Numbered from the stretch's first letter, positions 7,943-14,185 are shown. The stretch: DNA of 14,528 nt from Lysobacterales bacterium (GCA_024710675.1 JANJUH010000141.1:1-14528), one strand, 5' to 3'. Translations and numbers: made by a program. The notes: generated by a model from the letters alone, not told the origin.

Positions 7943-8128
7943 GTGAACGATTTCTGGGCGGCCTTCGCGTTGTTCCTGGTCTTCGAGGGCATGCTGCCCT
8001 TCCTCGCACCAGGGCTCTGGCGCGAGGCCGTGCGCCAGGTCGCCGAAATGGCCGATGGTCAATTGCGCATGATCGGCCTCGGCAGCATGGCCGCCGGATT
8101 GCTGCTGCTGGTCCTGATCCGCGGGTAA
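7943..8128 (+). CDS. DUF2065 small membrane protein (YjeT-like)
   Basis: This 61-residue protein has two predicted membrane helices (about 4-20 and 43-59) joined by a short amphipathic loop, with the family-typical LFLVFEGMLPFLAPGLWREA. The position directly after hflC matches yjeT in E. coli. Its role is unknown. The GTG start has no Shine-Dalgarno sequence; a perfect 12-base palindrome, GGCGGCGCCGCC (7931-7942), fills the space immediately upstream, so translation may depend on coupling to hflC 15 bases away. The TAA stop falls inside the first copy of a downstream repeat. The purA gene that usually comes next is absent. Confidence 0.85.
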   Translation: MNDFWAAFALFLVFEGMLPFLAPGLWREAVRQVAEMADGQLRMIGLGSMAAGLLLLVLIRG

Positions 8129-8260
8129 GGCCTGCGGCGCAACCCGCGCTACCGTGCGCCGTAGCCGCGTTGACCGCCATCCGGCGGGCTACGCGGGTGC
8201 TTGCCGCAAGCTCACGCGGGTAGCGCCTGCGGCGCAACCCACGCTACCGCACCCCGTAGC
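8121..8260. repeat. Second palindromic repeat family, two copies between convergent genes
   Basis: Two copies of a roughly 30-base element are seen. One (8121-8153) reads GCGGGTAAGGCCTGCGGCGC then AACCCGCGCTACCG. The other (8216-8249) reads GCGGGTAGCGCCTGCGGCGC then AACCCACGCTACCG. GCGGGT pairs with ACCCGC in the first copy, and GTAGCG pairs with CGCTAC in the consensus. Between the copies GTAGCC (8161-8166) pairs with GGCTAC (8187-8192). The DUF2065 TAA lies in copy one, and the stop of the minus-strand 2H gene (8244-8246) lies in copy two. The family is distinct in sequence from the GTAGGAGCGC repeats. It may act as a bidirectional transcript end. Confidence 0.8.
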
Positions 8261-8753
8261 TGACCTGGCATACCCGCAGCGCCAGGAAGCGCTCGTGGCT
8301 ACCCAGCCCGATGCCATTGCGGTCGCCGGCCACGTACAGCGTGATATGCGGCGGCATCGCGGGCAGCGGCTGGCCGCAGGCTTCGGCGATCGCCCTCCGG
8401 AAGGTCGCGTGCGCGGGCAGGTCCAGCAGTTGCACCACGCTGAATCGCCAGCCATCGCCGCGGCGTTGGTCGCGGATCAGCCAGGCTGGGCCCTGCGGCC
8501 GGGCAGTCCAGTCCTCGCGAGCCAGCAGGGCGCGCAGCGTTCCGTCGTCGATGGCTTGCCTGGCCCATCCCGCCTCGGTGCGATCAAGCAAGGTCACATG
8601 GAACTCGTGCTTGCGCGCCAGGGCCAGCCCATCGACCGTGATCTCGGCCGGTAGCCTGGCGCTCAGTGGGCCCTCCTCGACCGGCAGCACCAGGCCGCGC
8701 TGGCGGCTCCAGCCGCGAACGGCGTCCGGCTGCAATCTGATCGCAGGTGTCAT
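8244..8753 (-). CDS. 2H phosphoesterase / 2'-5' RNA ligase-like protein
   Basis: The 169-residue protein carries two H-x-T motifs, HVT at residues 52-54 (KHEFHVTLLD) and HIT at 136-138 (PPHITLYVAGD), 84 residues apart. This is the signature of the 2H superfamily (LigT, CPDase and relatives), which act on 2',3'-cyclic or 2'-5' phosphodiester bonds in RNA or nucleotides. The substrate here is unknown. The ATG has GGAGG upstream but only one base away, closer than usual, so the start is not certain. The gene converges on DUF2065; its last codons and stop lie in a repeat copy. Overall similarity to LigT proper is low, and the call rests on the paired motifs and size. Confidence 0.7.
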   Translation of the reverse strand: MTPAIRLQPDAVRGWSRQRGLVLPVEEGPLSARLPAEITVDGLALARKHEFHVTLLDRTEAGWARQAIDDGTLRALLAREDWTARPQGPAWLIRDQRRGDGWRFSVVQLLDLPAHATFRRAIAEACGQPLPAMPPHITLYVAGDRNGIGLGSHERFLALRVCQVSYGVR

Positions 8754-8917
8754 CCCTCCGCATTCTGCGCTGATCGTGCCTTGCGGTCACCGCACATCCG
8801 CGGGGGTGCTGCCGCTGCATTGACTCCCATCAAAGGTGGGATCGCGGGCAGGTCGTACAGTCAGGACTGCCGTGTTCCAGCGGCGCCGATCACGACATAG
8901 CCCGAATGAAAGGACCC

Positions 8918-10093
8918 ATGAGCGCAGATCCGAAGAAGGACAGGCCCGGCGCGCGTCGCAAGGCATCGCGCAAGGAATCGACCGCGTACCTGGTCAGGAC
9001 CGAGGTGCGCCCGGCGCAGCGCGGTGACATCGTGCCTTCGAAGGCCGAGCGCAGCATCGAGGCGATCGTCGTCGATGAATCGCTGCACGCCGCGCAGAGC
9101 CAGCAGATCTCGGCCGCACTCACCTTGCTCGAGCCCGATTCCGGGCCGATGGCCGAGCGTGCCAAGGCCCTGCGGGCGCTGATCGAGGGCGCCTCGTCCG
9201 ACGACCGCAAGGCCTTGCGGCTGGCCCTGCTCGGCAAGCGGCCCGTCGAGATCGTCGAGGGCGAGAACCCCGACGAAGTGCTCGCACCGGGCTGGCGCGA
9301 TGGCGCTTATCCCTATCGCAACCTGCTCCGTCGCAGCACTTACGAGAAGGAGAAGTTCCGCCTGCAGGTGGAACTGCTCAAGCTGCAGGCCTGGGTCAAG
9401 GAGACCGGCCAGCGTGTCGTGATCCTTTTCGAGGGGCGCGATGCTGCCGGCAAGGGCGGCGCGATCAAGCGCTTCATGGAGCACCTGAATCCGCGCGGCG
9501 CGCGCGTCGTGGCGCTCGAGAAGCCCAGCGAAAGCGAGCGCGGCCAGTGGTACTTCCAGCGCTTCGTCGAGCACCTGCCGACGGCCGGCGAGATCGTGCT
9601 CTTCGACCGCTCCTGGTACAACCGTGCCGGCGTCGAACGGGTGATGGGCTTCTGCAGCGATTCCGATTACCAGGAGTTCATGCGCCAGGTACCGGATTTC
9701 GAGCGGCATCTCGTGCGTAGCGGCATCCACCTGATCAAGTTCTGGTTCAGCGTATCGCGCAAGGAGCAGCGGCGTCGCTTCAAGGAGCGCGAGAGTCATC
9801 CGCTGAAGCAGTGGAAGTTGTCGCCGGTCGATCTGGCCTCGCTCGACAAGTGGGAGGACTACACCCGCGCCAAGGAGGCGATGTTCTTCGAGACCGACAC
9901 CGCCGATGCGCCATGGACCGTGGTCAAGAGCGATTGCAAGAAGCGCGCGCGCCTCAATGCCATGCGTTACGTGCTGCACAAGCTGCCGTACCGCAACAAG
10001 GACGCGCAGCACCTGGGCAAGCTCGATCGCCTGATCGTCGGTCGCGCCCACGTGGTCTACGAGCGCGGCGAGAAGCCGACGACCCTGCTCTGA
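8918..10093 (+). CDS. ppk2: Polyphosphate kinase 2, class I
   Basis: PPK2 transfers phosphate between polyphosphate and nucleoside di/triphosphates; class I enzymes favour making NTP from NDP and polyP. The 391-residue product has the Walker A loop GRDAAGKGG at residues 173-181, the Walker B and substrate motif DRSWYNRAGVERVMGF from 230, and the lid-region WKLSPVDLASLDKWEDYTRAK. The PPK2 core starts near residue 131 (YRNLLRRSTYEKEKFRLQ). The preceding 130 residues are a basic then helical extension of unknown role. ATG 8918 is preceded by AAAGGA (8909-8914); an in-frame ATG at 8906 has no such site but cannot be excluded. The next gene starts 13 bases after the stop, suggesting co-transcription. 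Confidence 0.95.
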   Translation: MSADPKKDRPGARRKASRKESTAYLVRTEVRPAQRGDIVPSKAERSIEAIVVDESLHAAQSQQISAALTLLEPDSGPMAERAKALRALIEGASSDDRKALRLALLGKRPVEIVEGENPDEVLAPGWRDGAYPYRNLLRRSTYEKEKFRLQVELLKLQAWVKETGQRVVILFEGRDAAGKGGAIKRFMEHLNPRGARVVALEKPSESERGQWYFQRFVEHLPTAGEIVLFDRSWYNRAGVERVMGFCSDSDYQEFMRQVPDFERHLVRSGIHLIKFWFSVSRKEQRRRFKERESHPLKQWKLSPVDLASLDKWEDYTRAKEAMFFETDTADAPWTVVKSDCKKRARLNAMRYVLHKLPYRNKDAQHLGKLDRLIVGRAHVVYERGEKPTTLL

Positions 10094-10106
10094 CGACGAT
10101 CCCGCG

Positions 10107-11117
10107 ATGAGCGCCGAGGCCGCCGCGCGCCGTCCTTTCCGGATCCTGTCGCTGGCCGGTGGCGGTTACCTCGGCCTGTACACGGCCGGGGTGCTTGCAG
10201 GCCTCGAGGATCGCGCCGGCGAGCCGTTGGCGCGGCGCTTCGACCTGATCGCCGGCACGTCGGTCGGTGGCTTGCTGGCCCTGGCATTGGCTTTCGAGGT
10301 GCCAGTGGCGACCATCGTCGCGCTGTTCCGCGAGCGCGGTCCCGAGATCTTCAGTGCCCGCGGCCTGCCGACCAGTCGCGTCGGCCGCCTGCTCGACCTG
10401 ACGCGCTCGGTGCTCGGGCCCAAGTACTCCGGCGAAGCGCTGCGTGCGGCCCTGAACGCGATCTTCGACGGCCGGCGCCTGGCTGACGCCTTGCATCCGG
10501 TGGTCATCCCGGCGGTCAATGTCTCGCTGAGCCAGACCAAGGTGTTCAAGACACCGCACGCCGAGGCTTCCACGGGCGATGAGCGGGTGCCGGTGGTCGA
10601 TGTGGCCTTGGCCACCAGCGCCGCGCCGGCCTACTTTCCTTCGGTCCGGATCGGCAAGCACCTGTACGCGGACGGCGGCATCTTCGCAGTGGCACCGGAC
10701 CAGGTGGCGCTGCACGAAGCCGAGCATTTCCTGGGGATTTCGCCCGACGAGGTCGAGATGGTCTCGATCGGCACAGCGACCGCCGGCTATCACCCGGCCG
10801 ACGGCATCGAAGCCGACGACGGTGCGGTCGGCTGGCTGTCGGACGGCCGCCTGATCCTGACGACGGTGTCGGTACAGCAGCAGCACGTCGAGGCCATGCT
10901 CGAGGATCGCCTGGGTGCACGTTACCAGCGCATTGATGCCGACTGGCCCGCCGACGCCGGCCTCGGCATCGACATCGCCACGGCCGAAGCCGCGGAGACG
11001 CTGCTCGGGCTGTCACGGCGGACTCTGGCCGGCTTGAGTGGCGCCGACTACGCACGAGCGCTGGGCCGTTGGCCGAGAAGTGGCCGGGACGCGGGAGCAA
11101 CTCGCGCGCCAGGCTGA
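10107..11117 (+). CDS. Patatin-like phospholipase, CapV-like
   Basis: The 336-residue protein has the full patatin catalytic set: the oxyanion-hole GGG at residues 18-20 (LSLAGGGYLGLYTAGVL), the nucleophile S52 in GTSVGG, and the dyad Asp D189 in DGG. Patatins hydrolyse acyl chains of membrane lipids. The N-terminal pattern and the RFDLIAGTSVGGLLALALA block resemble lipases of CBASS antiphage systems, which a cyclic dinucleotide activates; this is a resemblance from memory, and no cyclase, Cap2/Cap3 or other CBASS gene lies in the window. It is an intact, soluble-looking protein without a signal peptide. It follows ppk2 by 13 bases with no clear Shine-Dalgarno sequence. Confidence 0.88.
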   Translation: MSAEAAARRPFRILSLAGGGYLGLYTAGVLAGLEDRAGEPLARRFDLIAGTSVGGLLALALAFEVPVATIVALFRERGPEIFSARGLPTSRVGRLLDLTRSVLGPKYSGEALRAALNAIFDGRRLADALHPVVIPAVNVSLSQTKVFKTPHAEASTGDERVPVVDVALATSAAPAYFPSVRIGKHLYADGGIFAVAPDQVALHEAEHFLGISPDEVEMVSIGTATAGYHPADGIEADDGAVGWLSDGRLILTTVSVQQQHVEAMLEDRLGARYQRIDADWPADAGLGIDIATAEAAETLLGLSRRTLAGLSGADYARALGRWPRSGRDAGATRAPG

Positions 11118-11239
11118 ATGAAGAGACGCCGGCAGGGCTCGAAAAATCACAGGCGTGAGGACGGAATCATCCCGATTGCACCCCCTGTGCACCCGCTGGG
11201 CGCGAGGCTGCCGGACCGTCCAGCCCCGCGGAGTCAGCC

Positions 11240-11971
11240 ATGGTCAAGCTCGCCATTTTCCACCCGACGCTGCCCCAGTACCTCAAGTCGACGGCCTCGG
11301 AGGCCGACCAGCGCAACATCGAACTCGTGCTCACCACCGACGACCGCCGGGTCCTGCTGCAGGCTGCGGGCAGCACCAAGGTCGATGTGCTGGTGGCCGA
11401 CCTCGGGTTGCTCGGATCGGCGCCGGATGCCGCCATCGCGGAGCTGGAGGTCGCGCTGCAGCCCGAGCTGACGGTGGTCGTCTACGCGTTCGCGAAGTGG
11501 GAGCTGATCGAGAGTCTGCGGCGCCCGAACCGCCAGCTGATGCGTGCACCGGTCAGTGCCCGCTCGCTGCGCTCCAGCATGCTCGGGGTCATCGTCAAGC
11601 ACCTGACGCGCTCGCCGGCGACCGTGACCACCGCGGCCGATTCGAAGTTGTTGCGCGTCGAGGAAGCGCCGCCGATGCGCCGCTTCGACGACATGCAGTT
11701 GGCGGCGCTGCAGGACGTGCGCAGCGTGGTCGATTGCGAGTGCCCGAACCAGGTCGCCGACCTCGTGCTCGCCTTGGTCGCCTTCGAGAACTACTCGGCG
11801 CAGTGCAAGAACCGCAACGAGAAGGACGCGCAGATGCACCAGTTGCTGGCGCGCGTGACCGGCCATGCCCGCGCGGTGATGGAGTATGGCCTCAAGGAGC
11901 TTTGCGCCTTCGAGGGCATCGATCCAGTGGCATTGGTGCAGCGCGGTGCGCGCCAAGTCAGCAACGGTTGA
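11240..11971 (+). CDS. Pseudo-receiver plus helical-domain regulator-like protein
   Basis: I do not recognise a named family for this 243-residue protein. Residues 1-120 follow the alternating strand-helix order of a response-regulator receiver: KLAIFHPT, IELVLTT, VDVLVADLG, LTVVVYAF and RQLMRAPVS. D54 sits where the phospho-acceptor would be, but the acidic pair after strand 1 is missing and the strand-5 Lys is replaced by Arg-Ala, so it looks degenerate. From about 163 to 232 lies a helical, Cys-containing module (CECPNQVADLVLALVAFENY, then KDAQMHQLLARVTGHARAVM) like the C-terminal region of some proteobacterial MerR-type regulators; no DNA-binding helix-turn-helix is evident. GGAG at 11230-11233 supports ATG 11240. 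It lies 122 bases after the patatin gene on the same strand; I see nothing specific in that gap. Confidence 0.75.
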   Translation: MVKLAIFHPTLPQYLKSTASEADQRNIELVLTTDDRRVLLQAAGSTKVDVLVADLGLLGSAPDAAIAELEVALQPELTVVVYAFAKWELIESLRRPNRQLMRAPVSARSLRSSMLGVIVKHLTRSPATVTTAADSKLLRVEEAPPMRRFDDMQLAALQDVRSVVDCECPNQVADLVLALVAFENYSAQCKNRNEKDAQMHQLLARVTGHARAVMEYGLKELCAFEGIDPVALVQRGARQVSNG

Positions 11972-11996
11972 GCACCGGGTCAGGAAGGCGCCACCC

Positions 11997-12120
11997 GTAG
12001 GAGCGCCCTCGGGCGCGAAAAGGGGTCTGGCCGCGGACCCTGAGGGCGCCAATCGTGGGAGCGCCCTCGGGCGCGAAAAGGGTCTTGCGATAGATCCGAT
12101 CGCGTCCGGGGGCGCTCCTG
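11997..12120. repeat. REP-like palindromic cluster upstream of rarD
   Basis: Two direct arms, GTAGGAGCGCCCTCGGGCGC at 11997 and GTGGGAGCGCCCTCGGGCGC at 12055, each continue with GAAAAGGG. An inverted arm ends at 12120 (GGGGGCGCTCCTG), and a partial inverted segment, TGAGGGCGCC, lies at 12041-12050. Each arm can fold alone (GCGCCC with GGGCGC), and outer arms can pair with each other. The same family occurs after miaA and before the right-end terminator. The rest of the 216-base gap between 11971 and 12188 shows no further clear signal; a promoter for rarD is not evident. Confidence 0.85.
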
Positions 12121-12187
12121 CATGAGCGATTCCTCAAACCAGCACCCGCCAGAATCGCGCACCCCCTGACGCTGAGCCGAGCGCCCA

Positions 12188-13096
12188 ATGCCTGTCGCCC
12201 CGCCCGTCGACCGCCGTGGCCTTGCGGCGGCGCTTGCCGCCTACCTGATGTGGGGCCTATTCCCGCTGTACTGGGTTTTCCTCGCCCATCTGCCGGCCCT
12301 CGAGATCATCGCGCACCGTGTGCTCTGGTGCGCGCTCTTCGTCTCGGCCTGGCTGGTGTGGAAGGATGGACGCGATTGGTTGCGCCGGGCGCTGTCCGGG
12401 CGCCGAGTGGGGCGGCTCTTGATCGCCAGCAGCCTGCTGATCAGCGTCAACTGGGGCGTCTACATCTGGGCGGTGACCAACGGCCGCGTGGTCGACGCCA
12501 GCCTGGGCTACTTCATCAATCCGCTGCTGTCGGTGGCGATCGGCGTGTTCGTGCTCGGCGAGCGCCTCAATGGCGTGCAATGGGCTGCGGTGGCGATCGC
12601 CGCTATCGGCGTGATGTGGCTGACCCTGAGTCAGGGTGCCTTGCCCTGGATCGCGCTCGTGCTGGCGTCGAGCTTTGCGATCTACGGCCTGATCCGCAAG
12701 CAGGTGGCGGTCGAGGCGGTACCCGGCGTGGCCATCGAAAGCCTGATCCTGACGCCGCTGGCGCTGGGCTGGCTGCTGTGGATGGCCGGCGCCGATCGCG
12801 GCGCCTTCCTGGGCGGGTCGCTGGTGCAGGACGCGCTGCTCGTCTTCGGCGGCGTGCTGACGGCGCTCCCTCTGATCGGCTTTGCCTACGGCGCGCGGCG
12901 CATCCCGTACTCGCTGATCGGCATCCTGCAGTACATCTCGCCGACCCTGCAGTTGCTGTCCGGCGTGCTGCTGCTCGGCGAGTCCTTTGGTCCCGATCGC
13001 GCGGTCGGCTTCGGTTGCATCTGGCTGGCCCTGGCGATCTACGCGAGCGATGGTTGGTGGCGTGGGCGCCTGGCCGCGCGGGTACGAACCGCCTGA
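12188..13096 (+). CDS. rarD: RarD, EamA-family (DMT) transporter
   Basis: The 302-residue protein has about ten membrane helices arranged as two EamA halves (about 12-150 and 155-290). RarD-typical stretches are YLMWGLFPLYWVFL near the N-terminus, IIAHRVLWCALF, SVNWGVYIWAVTNGRVVDAS (residues about 90-109), LGYFINPLLSV and, near the C-terminus, RRIPYSLIGILQYISPTLQL. RarD belongs to the drug/metabolite transporter superfamily and was named for chloramphenicol sensitivity; the true substrate is uncertain. The ATG has only a weak upstream GAG. It stands alone, after a REP cluster and before the manganese riboswitch. Confidence 0.95.
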   Translation: MPVAPPVDRRGLAAALAAYLMWGLFPLYWVFLAHLPALEIIAHRVLWCALFVSAWLVWKDGRDWLRRALSGRRVGRLLIASSLLISVNWGVYIWAVTNGRVVDASLGYFINPLLSVAIGVFVLGERLNGVQWAAVAIAAIGVMWLTLSQGALPWIALVLASSFAIYGLIRKQVAVEAVPGVAIESLILTPLALGWLLWMAGADRGAFLGGSLVQDALLVFGGVLTALPLIGFAYGARRIPYSLIGILQYISPTLQLLSGVLLLGESFGPDRAVGFGCIWLALAIYASDGWWRGRLAARVRTA

Positions 13097-13139
13097 AGTG
13101 GCCCGGCCGTTGTCGAGTGCGGCGTCAGACCGAGGTGCG

Positions 13140-13145
13140 TAGACT
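13140..13145 (+). promoter_or_regulatory. Possible -10 element for the riboswitch transcript
   Basis: TAGACT matches the -10 hexamer at four of six positions. It is placed so that transcription would begin about 13151-13152, exactly at the first base of the riboswitch P1 helix. No good -35 is visible at the right spacing, so this is a weak call that depends mainly on its position. Confidence 0.3.
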
Positions 13146-13149
13146 CCTC

Positions 13150-13258
13150 CAGGTCACTGGGGAGTAGCCGCCCGTAACCCGACGGGGACCGTGTCAACAC
13201 ACTTGGCCGACCGGCCATGGCACGGACAGCGCAAGCGCCTGGCAAGACCTTTGACCAC
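13150..13258 (+). promoter_or_regulatory. yybP-ykoY manganese riboswitch
   Basis: The leader has the hallmark sequences of this Mn2+-sensing RNA: GGGGAGTAGCC at 13159-13169, GTGTCAACACAC at 13191-13202, GGCCATGGCACGGACAGCG at 13213-13231 and GGCAAGACCTTTGACC at 13241-13256. P1 forms between GGTCA (13152-13156) and TGACC (13252-13256), with GG and CC continuing inside. Other visible helices are GGCC 13205-13208 with 13213-13216 and GCG 13229-13231 with CGC 13236-13238. The two conserved loops that join to bind Mn2+ are the GGGGAGUAGC and GCAAGACC regions. It controls the UPF0016 transporter gene that starts at 13327; Mn2+ normally turns such genes on. Confidence 0.93.
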
Positions 13259-13292
13259 GATGCCTCCGCAAGGCCGGGGATGTGTCGTGGTC
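13253..13292 (+). promoter_or_regulatory. Anti-P1 hairpin: riboswitch expression platform
   Basis: GACCACGA (13253-13260) pairs perfectly with TCGTGGTC (13285-13292). Its left arm shares bases 13253-13256 with the 3' strand of P1, so the two helices exclude each other. Inside the loop GCCT (13262-13265) can pair with AGGC (13271-13274). The sequence after the hairpin (ATTCGTCTTCG) is moderately U-rich in RNA, so the hairpin may act as a weak terminator that forms when P1 does not. The mechanism is inferred. Confidence 0.6.
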
Positions 13293-13326
13293 ATTCGTCT
13301 TCGACGCCGGCCCCAAGGAAGCCTTG

Positions 13327-13905
13327 ATGGAATCCCTGCTCGTCTCCACCGGCGTCGTCGCCCTCGCCGAGATCGGTGACAAGACACAACTGCTCGCCTT
13401 CCTGCTCGCCGCGCGCTTCAAGAAGCCGCTGCCGATCATCCTCGGCATTCTGGTGGCCACCATTCTCAACCACGGACTGGCCGGTGCGCTCGGAGCCTGG
13501 ATCACCGCCGTCCTCAGCCCCGAGGTGTTGCGCTGGGTGCTCGGCCTGTCCTTCATCGCGATGGCGGTGTGGACCCTGGTCCCGGATGAGATCGAGGAGG
13601 ATGAGGCGAAGATCGCCGGGCGCCTGGGCGTCTTCGGCGCGACGCTGGTGACTTTCTTCCTCGCCGAGATGGGCGACAAGACCCAGGTCGCGACGGTCGC
13701 CATGGCGGCGCACTACGCCGCGCCGGTGATGGTGGTCATCGGGACCACGCTCGGCATGCTGATCGCGGACGTGCCGGCGGTCTTCGTCGGCGACAAGCTG
13801 GCGGCGAAGATCCCGATGAAACTCGTCCACGGCATCGCCGCGGCGATCTTCGCGGCGCTGGGTGTGGCGACGCTGTTGGGGGCAGGGAAGGGATTGGGGT
13901 TCTGA
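13327..13905 (+). CDS. UPF0016/GDT1 (TMEM165-like) manganese transporter
   Basis: The 192-residue membrane protein has the two repeated signature motifs of the family, EIGDKTQ (residues 15-21) and EMGDKTQ, in two inverted halves of three helices each, separated by an acidic loop (DEIEEDEAKIAG). Members export or exchange Mn2+ (and Ca2+); bacterial ones such as MneA protect against manganese excess. The frame is open from a GTG at 13282, but that would lie inside the riboswitch expression platform. ATG 13327 gives the family-typical N-terminus, and AAGGA (13315-13319) is its ribosome site. That site is itself in a small hairpin, CAAGG with CCTTG (13314-13326). The upstream Mn2+ riboswitch independently supports the function. 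Confidence 0.95.
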   Translation: MESLLVSTGVVALAEIGDKTQLLAFLLAARFKKPLPIILGILVATILNHGLAGALGAWITAVLSPEVLRWVLGLSFIAMAVWTLVPDEIEEDEAKIAGRLGVFGATLVTFFLAEMGDKTQVATVAMAAHYAAPVMVVIGTTLGMLIADVPAVFVGDKLAAKIPMKLVHGIAAAIFAALGVATLLGAGKGLGF

Positions 13906-14027
13906 GGGGCGTGGAGCTGACGGCTTGCCGCGATCAATGTGGCCCCGGTGCCACCCGATCGCGCGGCCAGCGCGCTCTCATGGCAGGCTGCGTGCCGAGC
14001 GCCGTGACTTAGGGCCTCGGAACCGAT

Positions 14028-14095
14028 GTAGGAGCGCCCTTGGGCGCGATTGGGCCTTGCGGCAAACCCGGTTCGCGCCCAAAGGGCGCTCCTAC
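14028..14095. repeat. REP pair (inverted, near-perfect) between convergent genes
   Basis: Left arm 14028-14049 (GTAGGAGCGCCCTTGGGCGC then GA) and right arm 14073-14095 (ending GGGCGCTCCTAC) are reverse complements except for one extra base. Each arm is also a palindrome (GCGCCC with GGGCGC). The 23-base spacer is unrelated. This is the cleanest copy of the family also present at 4016-4121 and 11997-12120. The stretch from 13906 to 14027 holds no gene or signal that I can see. Confidence 0.9.
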
Positions 14096-14106
14096 GCCAG
14101 CAACGC

Positions 14107-14136
14107 AAAGGGCCGCCCGGAGGCGGCCCCTGCTTT
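14107..14136. terminator. Bidirectional intrinsic terminator
   Basis: GGGCCGCC (14110-14117) pairs with GGCGGCCC (14122-14129) around a CGGA loop. AAA flanks the left side and CTGCTTT the right, so each strand has a short T-run after the stem. It serves the UPF0016 gene on the plus strand and the surface-protein gene on the minus strand, which converge here. Confidence 0.8.
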
Positions 14137-14145
14137 ACGCGCAGA

Positions 14146-14174
14146 GCGGAACCCGCGCCTCGCGCGGATTCCGC
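14146..14174 (-). terminator. Stem-loop just after the surface-protein gene
   Basis: GCGGAA (14146-14151) pairs with TTCCGC (14169-14174), and CCGCGC (14153-14158) pairs with GCGCGG (14162-14167) around a 3-base loop, giving 12 pairs with one mismatch. It lies 11 bases after the minus-strand stop codon. No T-run follows on the minus strand, so it may protect the mRNA 3' end while the next hairpin terminates. Confidence 0.45.
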
Positions 14175-14185
14175 CGTTCTCACCC

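Noticed and set aside
8820..8861. TTGACT and TACAGT as a promoter for ppk2
   Set aside because: The hexamers are separated by 30 bases, too far for a sigma-70 promoter.
8861..10051. A 396-codon open frame on the minus strand opposite ppk2
   Set aside because: It is the antisense shadow of ppk2, with Leu/Ala/Gly/Gln-rich sequence lacking motifs.
10107..11117. A complete CBASS antiphage operon around the patatin gene
   Set aside because: No CD-NTase, Cap2 or Cap3 homologue is present on either side; only the lipase resembles a CBASS part.
11118..11471. A 117-codon plus-strand frame starting right after the patatin stop
   Set aside because: It has no ribosome site, Pro/Ser/Arg-rich composition, and runs into the better-supported gene at 11240 in a different frame.
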